A DNA stretch of 64,000 nucleotides from Streptomyces goshikiensis (lineage in GTDB: Bacteria; Actinomycetota; Actinomycetes; Streptomycetales; Streptomycetaceae). Positions 16,134 to 25,049 of the stretch are shown piece after piece; the first letter of the stretch is position 1, and each line of letters opens with the position of its first letter. The translations under genes were made by a program, and so were the position numbers. The DNA is taken from the NCBI RefSeq assembly GCF_014650555.1, contig NZ_BMVE01000006.1, forward strand, positions 434,001-498,000. Reading direction: 5' to 3'. The notes under the pieces are model-generated. The model was not told the DNA's origin. It saw only the letters and a list, made by a program, of their open reading frames with translations, and did not search any database.

Positions 16134-17863
16134 GCGGCCTCCGCCTCCGTCAGCTGGGAGAGCACGATCTCCCGGTAGGTCTCATTGCCGGCCATCAGCT
16201 CGTGATGGCGCCCCTCGCCCACGACCTCGCCCTCGTCGAGGACGATGATCCGGTCGGCGTCACGGATCGTGGAGACCCGCTGCGCGACGATGACCACCGT
16301 CGCGTTCTCGGTCTCGCGGGCCAGCGCCGCGCGCAGCGCCGCGTCCGTCGCGTAGTCCAGGGCCGAGAAGGAGTCGTCGAAGAGGTAGATCTCCGGGCGC
16401 TGCACGAGCGTGCGGGCGATCGCCAGCCGCTGGCGCTGGCCGCCGGAGACATTGGTTCCGCCCTGGGTGACGGGTGCGTCGAGGCCGCCCTCCAGCTCGG
16501 ACACGAAGTCCTTCGCCTGCGCCACCTCCAGCGCCTGCCACAGCTCCTCGTCGGAGGCGTCCGGACGCCCGTAGCGCAGGTTGGACGCGACGGTTCCGGA
16601 GAACAGGTACGGCTTCTGCGGGACCATGCCGACCGTCTTCGCCAGCAGTTCCGGGTCCAGGCGGCGTACGTCCTCCCCGTCGACCAGCACCTCGCCGCCG
16701 GTCGCGTCGAACAGCCGGGGCACCAGGCCCAGCAGCGTGGACTTGCCGCTGCCGGTGGAGCCGATCACCGCGGTGGTCTCGCCGGGGCGGGCCACCAGGT
16801 CCACCCCGCGCAGCACCGGGGCCTCGGCGCCCGGGTAGCGGAAGTCGGCGCCGCGCAGCTCCAGGCTGCCGCGGCGCAGGAGCTTCGTGACCGGGTCGGT
16901 GGGCGGGACCACGCTGGACTCGGTGTCCAGGACCTCCTGGATGCGCTCGGCGCAGACCTCGGCGCGCGGCACCATCATGAACATGAAGGTGGCCATCATC
17001 ACGGCCATCACGATCTGCATCAGGTACGCGAGGAAGGCCGTCAGCTGGCCGATCTCCATGCCGCCGCTGTCGATGCGCATCGCGCCGAACCAGATGACGG
17101 CGACGCTGGAGATGTTCACGACCACGATCACGGTGGGGAACATCAGGGCCAGCAGCTTGCCGGCGGCCAGCGAGACGCCCGTGAGGTCGGCGTTGGCCTC
17201 CCGGAAGCGGTCCTTCTCGTACTCGTCGCGGACGAAGGCGCGGATCACCCGGTTGCCGGTGATCTGCTCGCGCAGCACCCGGTTCACGGTGTCCAGGCGC
17301 TCCTGCATCTGCCGGAACAGCGGCCGCGTCTTGAAGACGATCGCGCCGACCGAGACGCCGAGCACGGGCACGACCGCGAGCAGCACGCCCGACAGCTGTA
17401 CGTCGAGGGAGAGCGCCATGGCGATGCCGCCGACGCACATGATCGGGGCGGAGACCATCAGGGTGAAGGTCATCAGGACCAGCATCTGGACCTGTTGGAC
17501 GTCGTTCGTCGTACGGGTGATCAGCGACGGGGCGCCGAAGTGGCCCAGCTCCCGGGCGGAGAAGCTCTGCACCCGGTCGAAGACGGCGGCGCGGACGTCC
17601 CGGCCGACGGCCGCCGCGGTACGGGCGCCGAAGTAGACGGCGCCGATGTTGCAGCCGAGCTGGACGAGCGAGACACCGAGCATGAGAGCGCCGAAGCGCA
17701 GGATGTAGCCGGTGTCGCCGTTGACCACACCCTTGTCGATGATGTCGGCGTTCAGCGTCGGGAGGTAGAGGGTCGCGCTGGTCTGCAGGAGCTGGAGCAG
17801 GACCAGGAGGGCGATCGGTTTCCGGTACGGACCCAGATGGGTCCGCAGAAGTCGTATGAGCAC
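16130..17863 (-). CDS. ABC exporter half-transporter, degenerate-site subunit
   Basis: A 577-residue membrane-plus-ATPase half transporter. Walker A is GSTGSGKST and the signature is the canonical NVSGGQRQR. Walker B reads YLFDDSFSALD, with Asp in place of the catalytic Glu, and the switch histidine is Gln (VAQRVST). This pair of changes marks the non-hydrolysing site of heterodimeric exporters such as TM287/288 or BmrCD. The frame remains open far upstream to 19303; GTG 17863, after a CCGGAG element, gives the usual N terminus (LIRLLRTHLGPYRKP). GTG 17914 is an alternative. Confidence 0.9.
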   Translation of the reverse strand: MLIRLLRTHLGPYRKPIALLVLLQLLQTSATLYLPTLNADIIDKGVVNGDTGYILRFGALMLGVSLVQLGCNIGAVYFGARTAAAVGRDVRAAVFDRVQSFSARELGHFGAPSLITRTTNDVQQVQMLVLMTFTLMVSAPIMCVGGIAMALSLDVQLSGVLLAVVPVLGVSVGAIVFKTRPLFRQMQERLDTVNRVLREQITGNRVIRAFVRDEYEKDRFREANADLTGVSLAAGKLLALMFPTVIVVVNISSVAVIWFGAMRIDSGGMEIGQLTAFLAYLMQIVMAVMMATFMFMMVPRAEVCAERIQEVLDTESSVVPPTDPVTKLLRRGSLELRGADFRYPGAEAPVLRGVDLVARPGETTAVIGSTGSGKSTLLGLVPRLFDATGGEVLVDGEDVRRLDPELLAKTVGMVPQKPYLFSGTVASNLRYGRPDASDEELWQALEVAQAKDFVSELEGGLDAPVTQGGTNVSGGQRQRLAIARTLVQRPEIYLFDDSFSALDYATDAALRAALARETENATVVIVAQRVSTIRDADRIIVLDEGEVVGEGRHHELMAGNETYREIVLSQLTEAEAA

Positions 17864-18012
17864 GCGCAGGCTCCGGTCGGCAAGATCGAGGGGGTTCAGT
17901 CCATCTTGAGCCACCGCGAGGCCCGATCCCCAACCCTTTTCGCAAAGGCCGGTCAAAAGGAGTACCCGCCCGCCGGGAGTCCTTAAGCCGCGCCTTCCCG
18001 ACCGCGCCGTCG

Positions 18013-19461
18013 CTAGAACGCCCCGGGGTGGATCTGCTCCCGCGTGGTGACGTACTGCTGGCGCACCGCCCGCCAGGCCGGCAAGTCCTCGTCCGGCTCG
18101 AAGACCTGCGCCGCCGGGGCCGGCCACACCGGCGGGGTGTGCGGGGCCAGCGTGCCCTGCTGCGCCCCGAGCGCCCACGCGGCCTGCCGCGCCGCGCCCA
18201 GCGCCGCGTAGTCGGCCGGCGCCGGCACCACGATCTGCGTCCCGAACAGCCCGGGCGCGAAGGCCTGTACGGCGGGCAGCCCGGCCGCCGCGCCCAGCAG
18301 GAACACCCGGCGGATCTCGACGCCGCGCGAGCGCAGCACGTCGAGGGCGTCCACCAGCCCGCACAGCATGCCCTCGAACGAGGCCCGGGCCAGGTGCTCG
18401 GGCTTCATCGAGTCCCGCCGCAGCCCGGACAGGGTCCCGGCGGTGTGCGGCAGGTTCGGCGTCCGCTCGCCCTCCAGGTACGGCAGGAGTACGAGGCCGT
18501 GCGCGCCCGGGGTCGACTTCAGCGCGAGCTCGGACAGCCCCTCCAGATCGGTGCCCAGCAGTTCGGCGGTGCCGCGCAGGGCCCGTACCGCGTTGGAGGT
18601 GTTCACCACCGGCAGGTGCATGCCGCTGGCGTCGGCGAGGGAGGTGATCAGCCCGCCGGGCTCCGAGAGGGCCTCGTGGTGGACGGCCATCACGGAACCC
18701 GAGGCGCCCAGCGAGACCACCGCGTCGCCGGGGCCGAGGCCGAGCCCGAGGGCCGCGGCCATGGTCTCGCCGGTGCCGGCGGAGATCAGCAGCCCCTCCG
18801 GGGTGGTCCCGGCGGCGTCGGCCGGGCCGAGCACCTCGGGCAGCAGGGCCATGTGCCCGAGCGCCAGCTCGACCAGGTCGGGGCGGTAGGAGCCGGTGGC
18901 CGGGGACCAGTAGCCGGTGCCGGAGGCGCCGCCCCGGTCGGTCGTCCGCCGGGCCGGCCGGCCCAGCAGCTGCCACACCAGCCAGTCGTGCGGGGACATC
19001 AGCACGGCCACCCGCCGGGCGGCGTCCGGCTCGGCGCGCGCCAGCCAGGCCAGCTTCGCCAGGGGCTGCGCGGAGTGCGGGACCGACCCGACGGCCTCGG
19101 CCCAGGCGCGGCGACCGCCGAGCGCGTCGACCAGGTCGACGGCGGCGACCTGCCCGCGCTTGTCGTTGCCGACCAGGGCGGGACGCACCAGGGCGCCCTG
19201 CGCGTCCAGCGGCAGCACGCCGTGCTGCTGGGCGGAGACCCCGATGGCCTGCACCCCTTCGAGGAGCCCGCCGCCGGCGGCCTCGCCGAGGGAGAGCAGC
19301 CACGCCTGCGGATCGGTGTCGTGTGGGTGCGCGCCCTCCGGTTCCCCCGCGGGCTGCGGATGGGGCGCGTAGCCCTGGCGCAGCACGGCACCCGTGTCGG
19401 TGTCACAGACGACGATGCGAGTGAAGGCGGACGAACTGTCCAGCCCGGCGACTATCCCCAT
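18013..19461 (-). CDS. FGGY-family carbohydrate kinase (xylulokinase-like)
   Basis: A 482-residue sugar kinase. The N-terminal phosphate-binding loop is VAGLDSSSAFTRIVV, the substrate-side motif is ISAQQHG (here VSAQQHGVL), and the C-terminal nucleotide fold has VFLLGAAAGLPAVQ. Members phosphorylate pentoses or related polyols with ATP in the cytoplasm. The nearest description is xylulokinase, but no sugar transporter or isomerase is adjacent, so the substrate is not assigned. ATG 19461 fits the family start; an extension to 19497 is open. Confidence 0.85.
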   Translation of the reverse strand: MGIVAGLDSSSAFTRIVVCDTDTGAVLRQGYAPHPQPAGEPEGAHPHDTDPQAWLLSLGEAAGGGLLEGVQAIGVSAQQHGVLPLDAQGALVRPALVGNDKRGQVAAVDLVDALGGRRAWAEAVGSVPHSAQPLAKLAWLARAEPDAARRVAVLMSPHDWLVWQLLGRPARRTTDRGGASGTGYWSPATGSYRPDLVELALGHMALLPEVLGPADAAGTTPEGLLISAGTGETMAAALGLGLGPGDAVVSLGASGSVMAVHHEALSEPGGLITSLADASGMHLPVVNTSNAVRALRGTAELLGTDLEGLSELALKSTPGAHGLVLLPYLEGERTPNLPHTAGTLSGLRRDSMKPEHLARASFEGMLCGLVDALDVLRSRGVEIRRVFLLGAAAGLPAVQAFAPGLFGTQIVVPAPADYAALGAARQAAWALGAQQGTLAPHTPPVWPAPAAQVFEPDEDLPAWRAVRQQYVTTREQIHPGAF

Positions 19462-19489
19462 GCGGAGAATTCTGCCGCACGGGGCTGCG

Positions 19490-19530
19490 GGCTCCACCGG
19501 CGCCTCGGGCCCGCGGGTGCCGGTGGAGCC
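19490..19530 (-). terminator. Terminator hairpin after the YtxH-like gene
   Basis: GGCTCCACCGGC (19490-19501) and GCCGGTGGAGCC (19519-19530) form a 12-bp perfect stem just beyond the YtxH-like stop codon and before the kinase start, on the minus strand. Confidence 0.55.
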
Positions 19531-19537
19531 CGGTGCC

Positions 19538-19849
19538 TCAGGTGTTGCTCGTACCCCAGTCGTCCTCGGTCGCGCCGGCGCCGCCGCCGGCCCGGCCCCG
19601 CAGCCCGCGCACCCGTCCGGCGAGCGAATCCGGCACCGCGTCGCCGACCTTGTCGCTCACGGCGGCGAAGGCCTTCCCGGCGACCTGCCGGCCGGCCTGC
19701 CCGGCGCTCTCGGCCGCGTTGCGCACCGCCGGGTTCTGCGCGACCTGCCGCGCGGACTTCCGCAGCTGCTCGTACCGCTCGCGCCCCGCCCGGGTCCCGA
19801 GCACGTATCCCACGCCCAGGCCGAGCGCGAAAGCGATCTTGTACCGCAT
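19538..19849 (-). CDS. YtxH-domain-like small membrane protein
   Basis: A 103-residue protein starting with one hydrophobic segment containing a glycine zipper (ALGLGVGYVLGTRAGRERYEQLRKS). A long Ala-rich amphipathic helix follows, then a Gly/Arg-rich tail. YtxH-like proteins are general-stress-associated envelope proteins with no defined biochemistry. ATG 19849 gives the usual MRYK start; GTG 19858 is in frame and has AAGG upstream. Confidence 0.75.
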   Translation of the reverse strand: MRYKIAFALGLGVGYVLGTRAGRERYEQLRKSARQVAQNPAVRNAAESAGQAGRQVAGKAFAAVSDKVGDAVPDSLAGRVRGLRGRAGGGAGATEDDWGTSNT

Positions 19850-19994
19850 GCCTGCCACCCTTCGTCGTGTGGTGCCCGGCCTGCTTCCGATACCGATTGG
19901 CGGAGCACCCCCCTGCTTGCGCTAATCTATGACTCGCAGCGAGCGCCCGCCCCCCGGAATCACCGGAGGTGGGCTGTTCGGTGCACCGCAGCAA

Positions 19995-20067
19995 TCCCCT
20001 GTAGCTCAATTGGCAGAGCAGCCGGCTGTTAACCGGCAGGTTACTGGTTCGAGTCCAGTCGGGGGAG
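19995..20067 (+). tRNA. tRNA-Asn (GTT), copy 1
   Basis: A 73-base cloverleaf. The acceptor TCCCCTG pairs with CGGGGGA, the anticodon arm GCCGG-CTGTTAA-CCGGC gives anticodon GTT, and the T arm has GGTTCGAGTCC. No CCA is encoded. Confidence 0.95.
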
Positions 20068-20072
20068 CGCAG

Positions 20073-20145
20073 TCCCCTGTAGCTCAATTGGCAGAGCAGC
20101 CGGCTGTTAACCGGCAGGTTACTGGTTCGAGTCCAGTCGGGGGAG
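20073..20145 (+). tRNA. tRNA-Asn (GTT), copy 2
   Basis: Identical base for base to the first copy and offset by 78 bases, with only five bases between the two. It is followed after eight bases by a terminator with a T run, so both are probably cut from one short transcript. Confidence 0.95.
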
Positions 20146-20152
20146 CGTGGAA

Positions 20153-20187
20153 GGAGAGGGCCCCGGGTGGGTCCTCTTCTTTTTTTG
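20153..20187 (+). terminator. Rho-independent terminator of the tRNA-Asn pair
   Basis: GAGGGCCC (20156-20163) pairs with GGGTCCTC (20169-20176), including one G-T pair, and is followed by TTCTTTTTTT. A true T tract is rare in this high-GC window. Confidence 0.85.
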
Positions 20188-20331
20188 TCCCCTGGAACGG
20201 AACCGGGCAGCCCTCAGCGCGGTCTCTCTGAACAGGCGAAGCCGATCATGCGAGGCATCCGAGGCAGGAGATCGTATGAGCGGCTATGCTGCGGCAGACG
20301 GCGCGCACACATGTACGCGCCACGCCGTAAA

Positions 20332-20405
20332 GGGGCGGTAGCTCAGCCGGTTAGAGCAGCGGACTCATAATCCGTCGGCCGTGGGTTCGAGTCCCACCCG
20401 CCCCA
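20332..20405 (+). tRNA. tRNA with CAT anticodon (elongator Met or Ile2)
   Basis: A 74-base cloverleaf. The acceptor GGGGCGG pairs with CCGCCCC, discriminator A is at 20405, the anticodon loop CTCATAA has CAT at 20366-20368, and the T arm is GTGGGTTCGAGTCCCAC. It lacks initiator features (there is no three-GC-pair anticodon stem and position 1 pairs with 72). Elongator Met and lysidine-modified Ile2 cannot be separated by eye. Confidence 0.9.
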
Positions 20406-20502
20406 CTCCAGAGCTGGTCCGCAGAAACGTTGCGGCCGGCCGGTCCGGTGCCCCGCTCGGTTGGATCGACGGGGCACCGTCGCGTTTCCGGGGCCGCGAT
20501 GG

Positions 20503-21648
20503 CTAGAAGTTCTCCGTTTCGTCCGCCAGGTGGCGCAGGACGTCGTTCAGGTCCTGGCGGCGGGCGTAGGCCGCGCGTTGGCGGTGGGCGCCCGAACCGT
20601 CGCGGAGCAGGCCGGCCATGGTCTTGGCCGCGTGATCGAGGTCACCGGCGACGGCCAGGTCCGCGGCGACGTGGTCGAGCAGGGCCTCCGCGAGGCCGGC
20701 CGCCGGGAGTTCCGCGCCCGTGTACGGGTCCAGGCCGAAGCCCTCCAGCCCGTCGTGGGCGGCCCGCCAGCGGGCGAGGCGGAGCACGTCGTCCCGTATC
20801 GCCGGTTCCGGGCGGTGCTCGGAGATCTCCTGGAGCGCCTTGGCCACCAGGGCGCGGGCCAACTCGGCCTGGAGGACGGCCGTGTCGAGGTCCGGGGACA
20901 TGTCCGGCGCCCGGATCTCCAGCGTGGGCCAGTGCCCGGACGGCCGCAGGTCCCAATAGACCATCTTGGTGTCGAGGGCCGCCCCGGAGCCGAGCAGGTT
21001 CTGCACCGAGCGCCGGAAGTGGGCCGTGGAGGTGAAGTGCGGGGGCAGTCCCGCCGAGGGCCAGCCCGCCCAGGCCATCGCCCGCCAGCTGGCGTGGCCC
21101 GTGTCGCGTCCGCCCCAGAAGGGGGAGTTGGCGGCCAGCGCGATCAGCGTGGGCAGCCACGGTCTGACCCGGTTGGACACCGCCACCGCCGTGTCCACGT
21201 CGAGGGTGCCGATGTGGACGTGCCGGCCGCAGCTGACCAGGGTGTCGGTGAGCGCGCCGAACCGCCGGTGCTGTTCGCGCTGGCGCGGCTCGTCGTCGGT
21301 CAGGTGCAGCGGCCCCTCCAGGGCCACCACCGGCGAGGGGGCGGCCAGCAGCCGGCAGCCGTGCGCGCGGGCGGCCCGGGCGAGGGTGCGCCGCAGGGCG
21401 GCGAGCTCCGCGCGCAGGGTGACCGCCGAGTGGGCCACCGGCGTGGAGATCTCCACCTGGTAGCGGGTGCCCTCGGGGTGCAGCTCGTGCGGGAGCCCGG
21501 CGGCCGTGTCGAGGACGAGCGGGGCGGCCGGGACCACCCGGAGGGTGCGGGTGTCGACGAGGAGGAACTCCTCCTCGACCCCGACGGTGAGGGGGCCCGT
21601 ACCGGTCGTGGTGCTGGTGCTCGTGGTGCTGTTGCCAGGTTCGATCAC
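20503..21648 (-). CDS. Glutamate-cysteine ligase family 2 / YbdK-type carboxylate-amine ligase
   Basis: A 381-residue ATP-dependent ligase. Family motifs are VGVEEEFLLVD near the N terminus (metal-binding glutamates), CGRHVHIG in the middle and TLEIRAPDMS further on. YbdK-type enzymes form weak gamma-glutamyl-cysteine or related amide bonds; the true substrate is not established. GTG 21648 follows GGGAGG by four bases, which fixes the start. It is a single gene between the tRNA cluster and the divergent MFS exporter. Confidence 0.88.
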   Translation of the reverse strand: MIEPGNSTTSTSTTTGTGPLTVGVEEEFLLVDTRTLRVVPAAPLVLDTAAGLPHELHPEGTRYQVEISTPVAHSAVTLRAELAALRRTLARAARAHGCRLLAAPSPVVALEGPLHLTDDEPRQREQHRRFGALTDTLVSCGRHVHIGTLDVDTAVAVSNRVRPWLPTLIALAANSPFWGGRDTGHASWRAMAWAGWPSAGLPPHFTSTAHFRRSVQNLLGSGAALDTKMVYWDLRPSGHWPTLEIRAPDMSPDLDTAVLQAELARALVAKALQEISEHRPEPAIRDDVLRLARWRAAHDGLEGFGLDPYTGAELPAAGLAEALLDHVAADLAVAGDLDHAAKTMAGLLRDGSGAHRQRAAYARRQDLNDVLRHLADETENF

Positions 21649-21863
21649 TGCGCCTCCCTGGACATACGAGTCTTTTCATCATGAGCTGATCGGGAGGCGG
21701 GGAGCGCACGCCGATTCAGTCAAATGTCAGGTGATAATGGCGAGTTAGCGGCAAGCGGCTCGCCGCGCTGGGGCCGCCGGTCCGCGAGGGTCGGCTGTTG
21801 CGGGTGCGTGAACGGGGACCGGGCCCGCCCGGGGCCCGGACGGGCCGCTGGTTATCATCCGTT

Positions 21864-23126
21864 GTGACTGGTACCTCCACGGAACCCCGCCCCAGGCCGC
21901 GCATATTCGCGGATCTGACCCCGCTCCGTTCCTCGCCGCACTACCGGCGGCTGTGGTTCGGCGGCACCATCTCCTGGATGGGCCAGGCGATGACCGCCCT
22001 CGCGGTCTCGCTCCAGGTCTACGAGATCACCGGCTCCAGCTTCTCCGTCGGACTGGTCGGCCTCTTCTCGCTCGTCCCGCTCGTCGCCTTCGGGCTGTAC
22101 GGCGGGGCGATCGCCGACACCGTGGACCGGCGCAAGCTCGGCCTCTACAGCTCCACCGGCCTCGCCGTCCTGTCGGTCGTGCTGGCCGGGGCCGCGCTCA
22201 TGGACTACCACCGGGTCTGGCTGCTGTACGGGATCGTCGCGCTCCAGGCGGTCTGCGGGGCGCTCAACGGGCCCGCCCGGTCCGCGATGATCCCGCGCCT
22301 GCTGCCGCCCGAGCAGCTGCCCGCCGCGAACGCGCTGAACTCCGTCACCATGACCTCCGGGACCATGCTCGGCCCGGTGCTCGGCGGGGTCATCGTCGGC
22401 TGGTGGAGCTACCAGGCGGCGTACCTGATCGACGCCGTGACCTTCGCGGCCGCGCTCTACGCGATGTGGCGGCTGCCCTCGATGAAGCCGGACCGGGCGG
22501 AGGGCAAGCGGGGCAGGGCCTCCGTCCTCGACGGGCTGCGCTTCCTCGGCACCCGCCCCAACATCCGGATGACCTTCTTCTCCGACCTGGCCGCGATGGT
22601 GCTGGCCCACCCGAGGGCGCTGTTCCCGGCCGTCGCCGGGCTCTGGTACGGCGGCGACGCCAAGACCGTCGGCCTGATGATGGCCGCGCCCGCCTTCGGG
22701 GCGCTGCTGGGCGGCCTGTTCTCCGGCTGGCAGGGGCGCATCCGCCGCCACGGGCTGGCGATCCTGCTGTCCGTGGCGGGCTGGGGGCTGGCCGTGGCCG
22801 TCTTCGGGCTGACCCGGAACCTGTGGCTCGGGCTGTTCTTCCTGGCCCTGGCGGGCTGCGCCGACACCGTCTCGATGGTGTTCCGCACCACCATGCTCCA
22901 GGCCGCGACCCCGGACAAGATGCGGGGACGGCTCCAGGGCGTGTTCATCGTGGTCGTCGCGGGCGGACCCCGGCTCGGCGACTTCCTCGCCGGCACCGCA
23001 GCCGACCTGACCTCCCCGCGCGTGGCGATCACGGGCGGGGGGCTGGCGTGCGTGCTGGTCCTGGTGCTGCTCGCGCTGCGGTGGCGGGGCTTCGCGCGGT
23101 ACGATGCGAGGTCGCCGGAGGCGTGA
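21864..23126 (+). CDS. MFS transporter, EntS/enterobactin-exporter-like
   Basis: A 420-residue permease with about twelve hydrophobic segments. The N-terminal GGTISWMGQAMTALAVS and the loop-2/3 motif GAIADTVDRRKLG are typical of the EntS/MFS_3 group that exports siderophores or drugs. GTG 21864 lies five bases after TATCAT with no ribosome site, so it is probably leaderless; the frame is open to 21798. No siderophore genes are nearby, so the substrate is unknown. Confidence 0.85.
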   Translation: MTGTSTEPRPRPRIFADLTPLRSSPHYRRLWFGGTISWMGQAMTALAVSLQVYEITGSSFSVGLVGLFSLVPLVAFGLYGGAIADTVDRRKLGLYSSTGLAVLSVVLAGAALMDYHRVWLLYGIVALQAVCGALNGPARSAMIPRLLPPEQLPAANALNSVTMTSGTMLGPVLGGVIVGWWSYQAAYLIDAVTFAAALYAMWRLPSMKPDRAEGKRGRASVLDGLRFLGTRPNIRMTFFSDLAAMVLAHPRALFPAVAGLWYGGDAKTVGLMMAAPAFGALLGGLFSGWQGRIRRHGLAILLSVAGWGLAVAVFGLTRNLWLGLFFLALAGCADTVSMVFRTTMLQAATPDKMRGRLQGVFIVVVAGGPRLGDFLAGTAADLTSPRVAITGGGLACVLVLVLLALRWRGFARYDARSPEA

Positions 23127-23150
23127 GGCGGCGCCCGGACGGGACGGCGC

Positions 23151-23540
23151 TCAGGCGAGCCAGAGCACACCGTGCCGGTGACGTGCGGGCAGGACGTCCG
23201 CGTCCTCGGCATGGCCGAGGAGCAGAACGGAGCGGACGTCCGCGCGCAGCCGCTGCCGGGCGCGGCGCTCCTCCTGCGCGGCCATGACGGCCACCGAGGA
23301 GTCGCGGAGGTAGCGCGGCAGCCGGCGGACCGTGACGTGGCGCCGGAGGGCCTGCGGCCGGGCGCGGCGGCCGGCCCGTGCGGCCTCGGCGAGGCAGCGG
23401 GCGCTGAACCGCAAGTCGCGCACGAGCTCGGTGTGGACGAGCTCGGTGTGGACGTGCTCGGCGTTGACGTGCTCGTCGCGGAGCGCGGCGTCGGGCGCCG
23501 GTACGCGGCGGGAGCGGATGTGGTGGGCGGTGCGTGACAT
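23151..23540 (-). CDS. Arg/His/Ala-rich hypothetical protein
   Basis: A 129-residue protein I do not recognise. It is rich in Arg, Ala and His, with a short internal duplication (HTELVHTELV) around residues 31-40 and no membrane segment. ATG 23540 follows GGAG by about seven bases. It is convergent with the MFS gene, 24 bases away, and upstream of nothing obvious. Coding quality is fair; function cannot be proposed. Confidence 0.55.
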   Translation of the reverse strand: MSRTAHHIRSRRVPAPDAALRDEHVNAEHVHTELVHTELVRDLRFSARCLAEAARAGRRARPQALRRHVTVRRLPRYLRDSSVAVMAAQEERRARQRLRADVRSVLLLGHAEDADVLPARHRHGVLWLA

Positions 23541-23624
23541 GGACGGCTCCGGGGACGGGCCGCCAGGCGGGTCCTGGCGGTACCTACCGGAAGCCGCGCG
23601 GGCCGTCTCCGCGCGGGCGGCGGC

Positions 23625-25001
23625 TCATCGGGCCGGACCAGGACGGTGGGGGGCGACGACGCCGCGGGCCACGCCCAGGGCCACCAGGTCCTGGGGGCGG
23701 ATGCGGAGCTGGTCCGCCGTGGCGGGGGCGTCCGACGGGGGGCGCTTCAAGATGGCCGCCGCCAGCTCCGGGGCGATCACCGAGAAGTAGCTGTCCGGCG
23801 TGACCCACGTGTTCCCGGGCGCGGCCAGCGCGAGGGCCCCGCCGGAGCCGCCCTCGCCGATCAGGAGCGTCGTCACCGGCACCCCGGCCGCCGCGACGGC
23901 CGCGAAGGTGTCCGCGATGGCCGCGCCGGCGCCCGCGCGTTCCGCCGCGGCGTCGTTGGCCGCGCCCGGGGTGTCCACCAGGGTGAGCACCGGGATGCCG
24001 AGCCGGTCCGCGAGCCGGATGACGCGGGCGGCCGTACGGTAGCCCGCCGGGCGGGTCGCGGTGCCGCACTGGGCGGCGTACGCGATCGCCCGCCCCTCCC
24101 GCAGCCCGAACCCGCACAGCATCCCGGGGTCCGTGCCGCCGGCCCGGTCGCCGGAGAGCGGGCGGCGCAGGTCGAAGTACGCGTCGAGGTACGCCTCGGC
24201 CCGCGGGCGGTCCGGGTGGCGGGCCTGGGCGACGGCCTCCCAGCCCGTCTCCGGAGCCCGCCCTTCGCCCCCGGAGCCCAGCGCCGCCGGGGGGTCGGCC
24301 GGCTCGACCGGTCCTTCGGCGCGGGGCCCGGCCAGCAGCCGGAGCCAGTCCGCCAGCACCTCGGGGAACTCCGCGGCCGCGACGACGGCGTCGACGTGCC
24401 CGGCGGCGTACTGGCCCTCGGCGGTGTAGGCCGCCGGGTCCGCGTCCGCCGGGCGCACCCGTGAGCCGGCGAAGCCGACCTGCGCCCCGGGCAGCGCGAG
24501 GACGACGTCGGCCCCCGCCCCGAGGGTGGCCCAGCCGCCGCCGGTGGTGGGGTCGCGCAGGACGGAGATCTGCGGGAGCCCGGCGGCCCGGGTGAGCACG
24601 GACTGCCGGGCCACGCGCTGGAGCTGGGTCAGGGCGAGCATGCCCTCCTGCATCCGCGAGCCGCCGGTGGCGATGAGGGAGACGAGGGGCAGCCGGTGCT
24701 CGCGGGCGTGGGCGTAGGCGGCTTCGAGCCGGTCCCCGGTGCGTTCGCCGAGGGACCCGCCGAGGAAGCCGAACTCGAAGGAGATCAGGACGGCTTCGCG
24801 GCCGCCGACGCGGGCCGTGCCGGTGACGACGGACTCCTCCTCGCCGGTCCGCCGTGCGGCGCGGGCGCGGGACTCGTCGTACCCGGCCCAGCCGAGCGGG
24901 CCGTCGGGGGGCGAATCCCGGTGGGGCGCGGGGAGTTCCGCGAAGCTGCCGGTGTCGGTCACGGAGGCGATGGCCGCGCGGGCCGGGAGACGGGTCGTCA
25001 C
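23625..25001 (-). CDS. Acyl-CoA carboxylase carboxyltransferase, beta and alpha halves in one chain
   Basis: A 458-residue carboxyltransferase that moves CO2 from carboxybiotin to an acyl-CoA. The beta-like half contains GGSRMQEGMLAL and PTTGGGWA; the alpha-like half contains DTPGAANDAAAERAG and IGEGGSGGALAL with PDSYFSVIAPE. No zinc ribbon is present. It is shorter than the 530-residue AccB/PccB type, and no biotin carboxylase or biotin carrier is encoded nearby, so it must borrow partners. GTG 25001 follows TAGGGT by a few bases, suggesting a leaderless transcript. Confidence 0.85.
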   Translation of the reverse strand: MTTRLPARAAIASVTDTGSFAELPAPHRDSPPDGPLGWAGYDESRARAARRTGEEESVVTGTARVGGREAVLISFEFGFLGGSLGERTGDRLEAAYAHAREHRLPLVSLIATGGSRMQEGMLALTQLQRVARQSVLTRAAGLPQISVLRDPTTGGGWATLGAGADVVLALPGAQVGFAGSRVRPADADPAAYTAEGQYAAGHVDAVVAAAEFPEVLADWLRLLAGPRAEGPVEPADPPAALGSGGEGRAPETGWEAVAQARHPDRPRAEAYLDAYFDLRRPLSGDRAGGTDPGMLCGFGLREGRAIAYAAQCGTATRPAGYRTAARVIRLADRLGIPVLTLVDTPGAANDAAAERAGAGAAIADTFAAVAAAGVPVTTLLIGEGGSGGALALAAPGNTWVTPDSYFSVIAPELAAAILKRPPSDAPATADQLRIRPQDLVALGVARGVVAPHRPGPAR

Positions 25002-25049
25002 GCCTCCACCCTAGGCGCTCCCTTGGCGGCCCCCGCGGCCGCGGCGGAT

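Noticed and set aside
19995..20405. tRNA cluster as an integration site of a mobile element
   Set aside because: No integrase, excisionase or displaced tRNA 3' fragment is found in the window; the tandem Asn copies are full-length genes.
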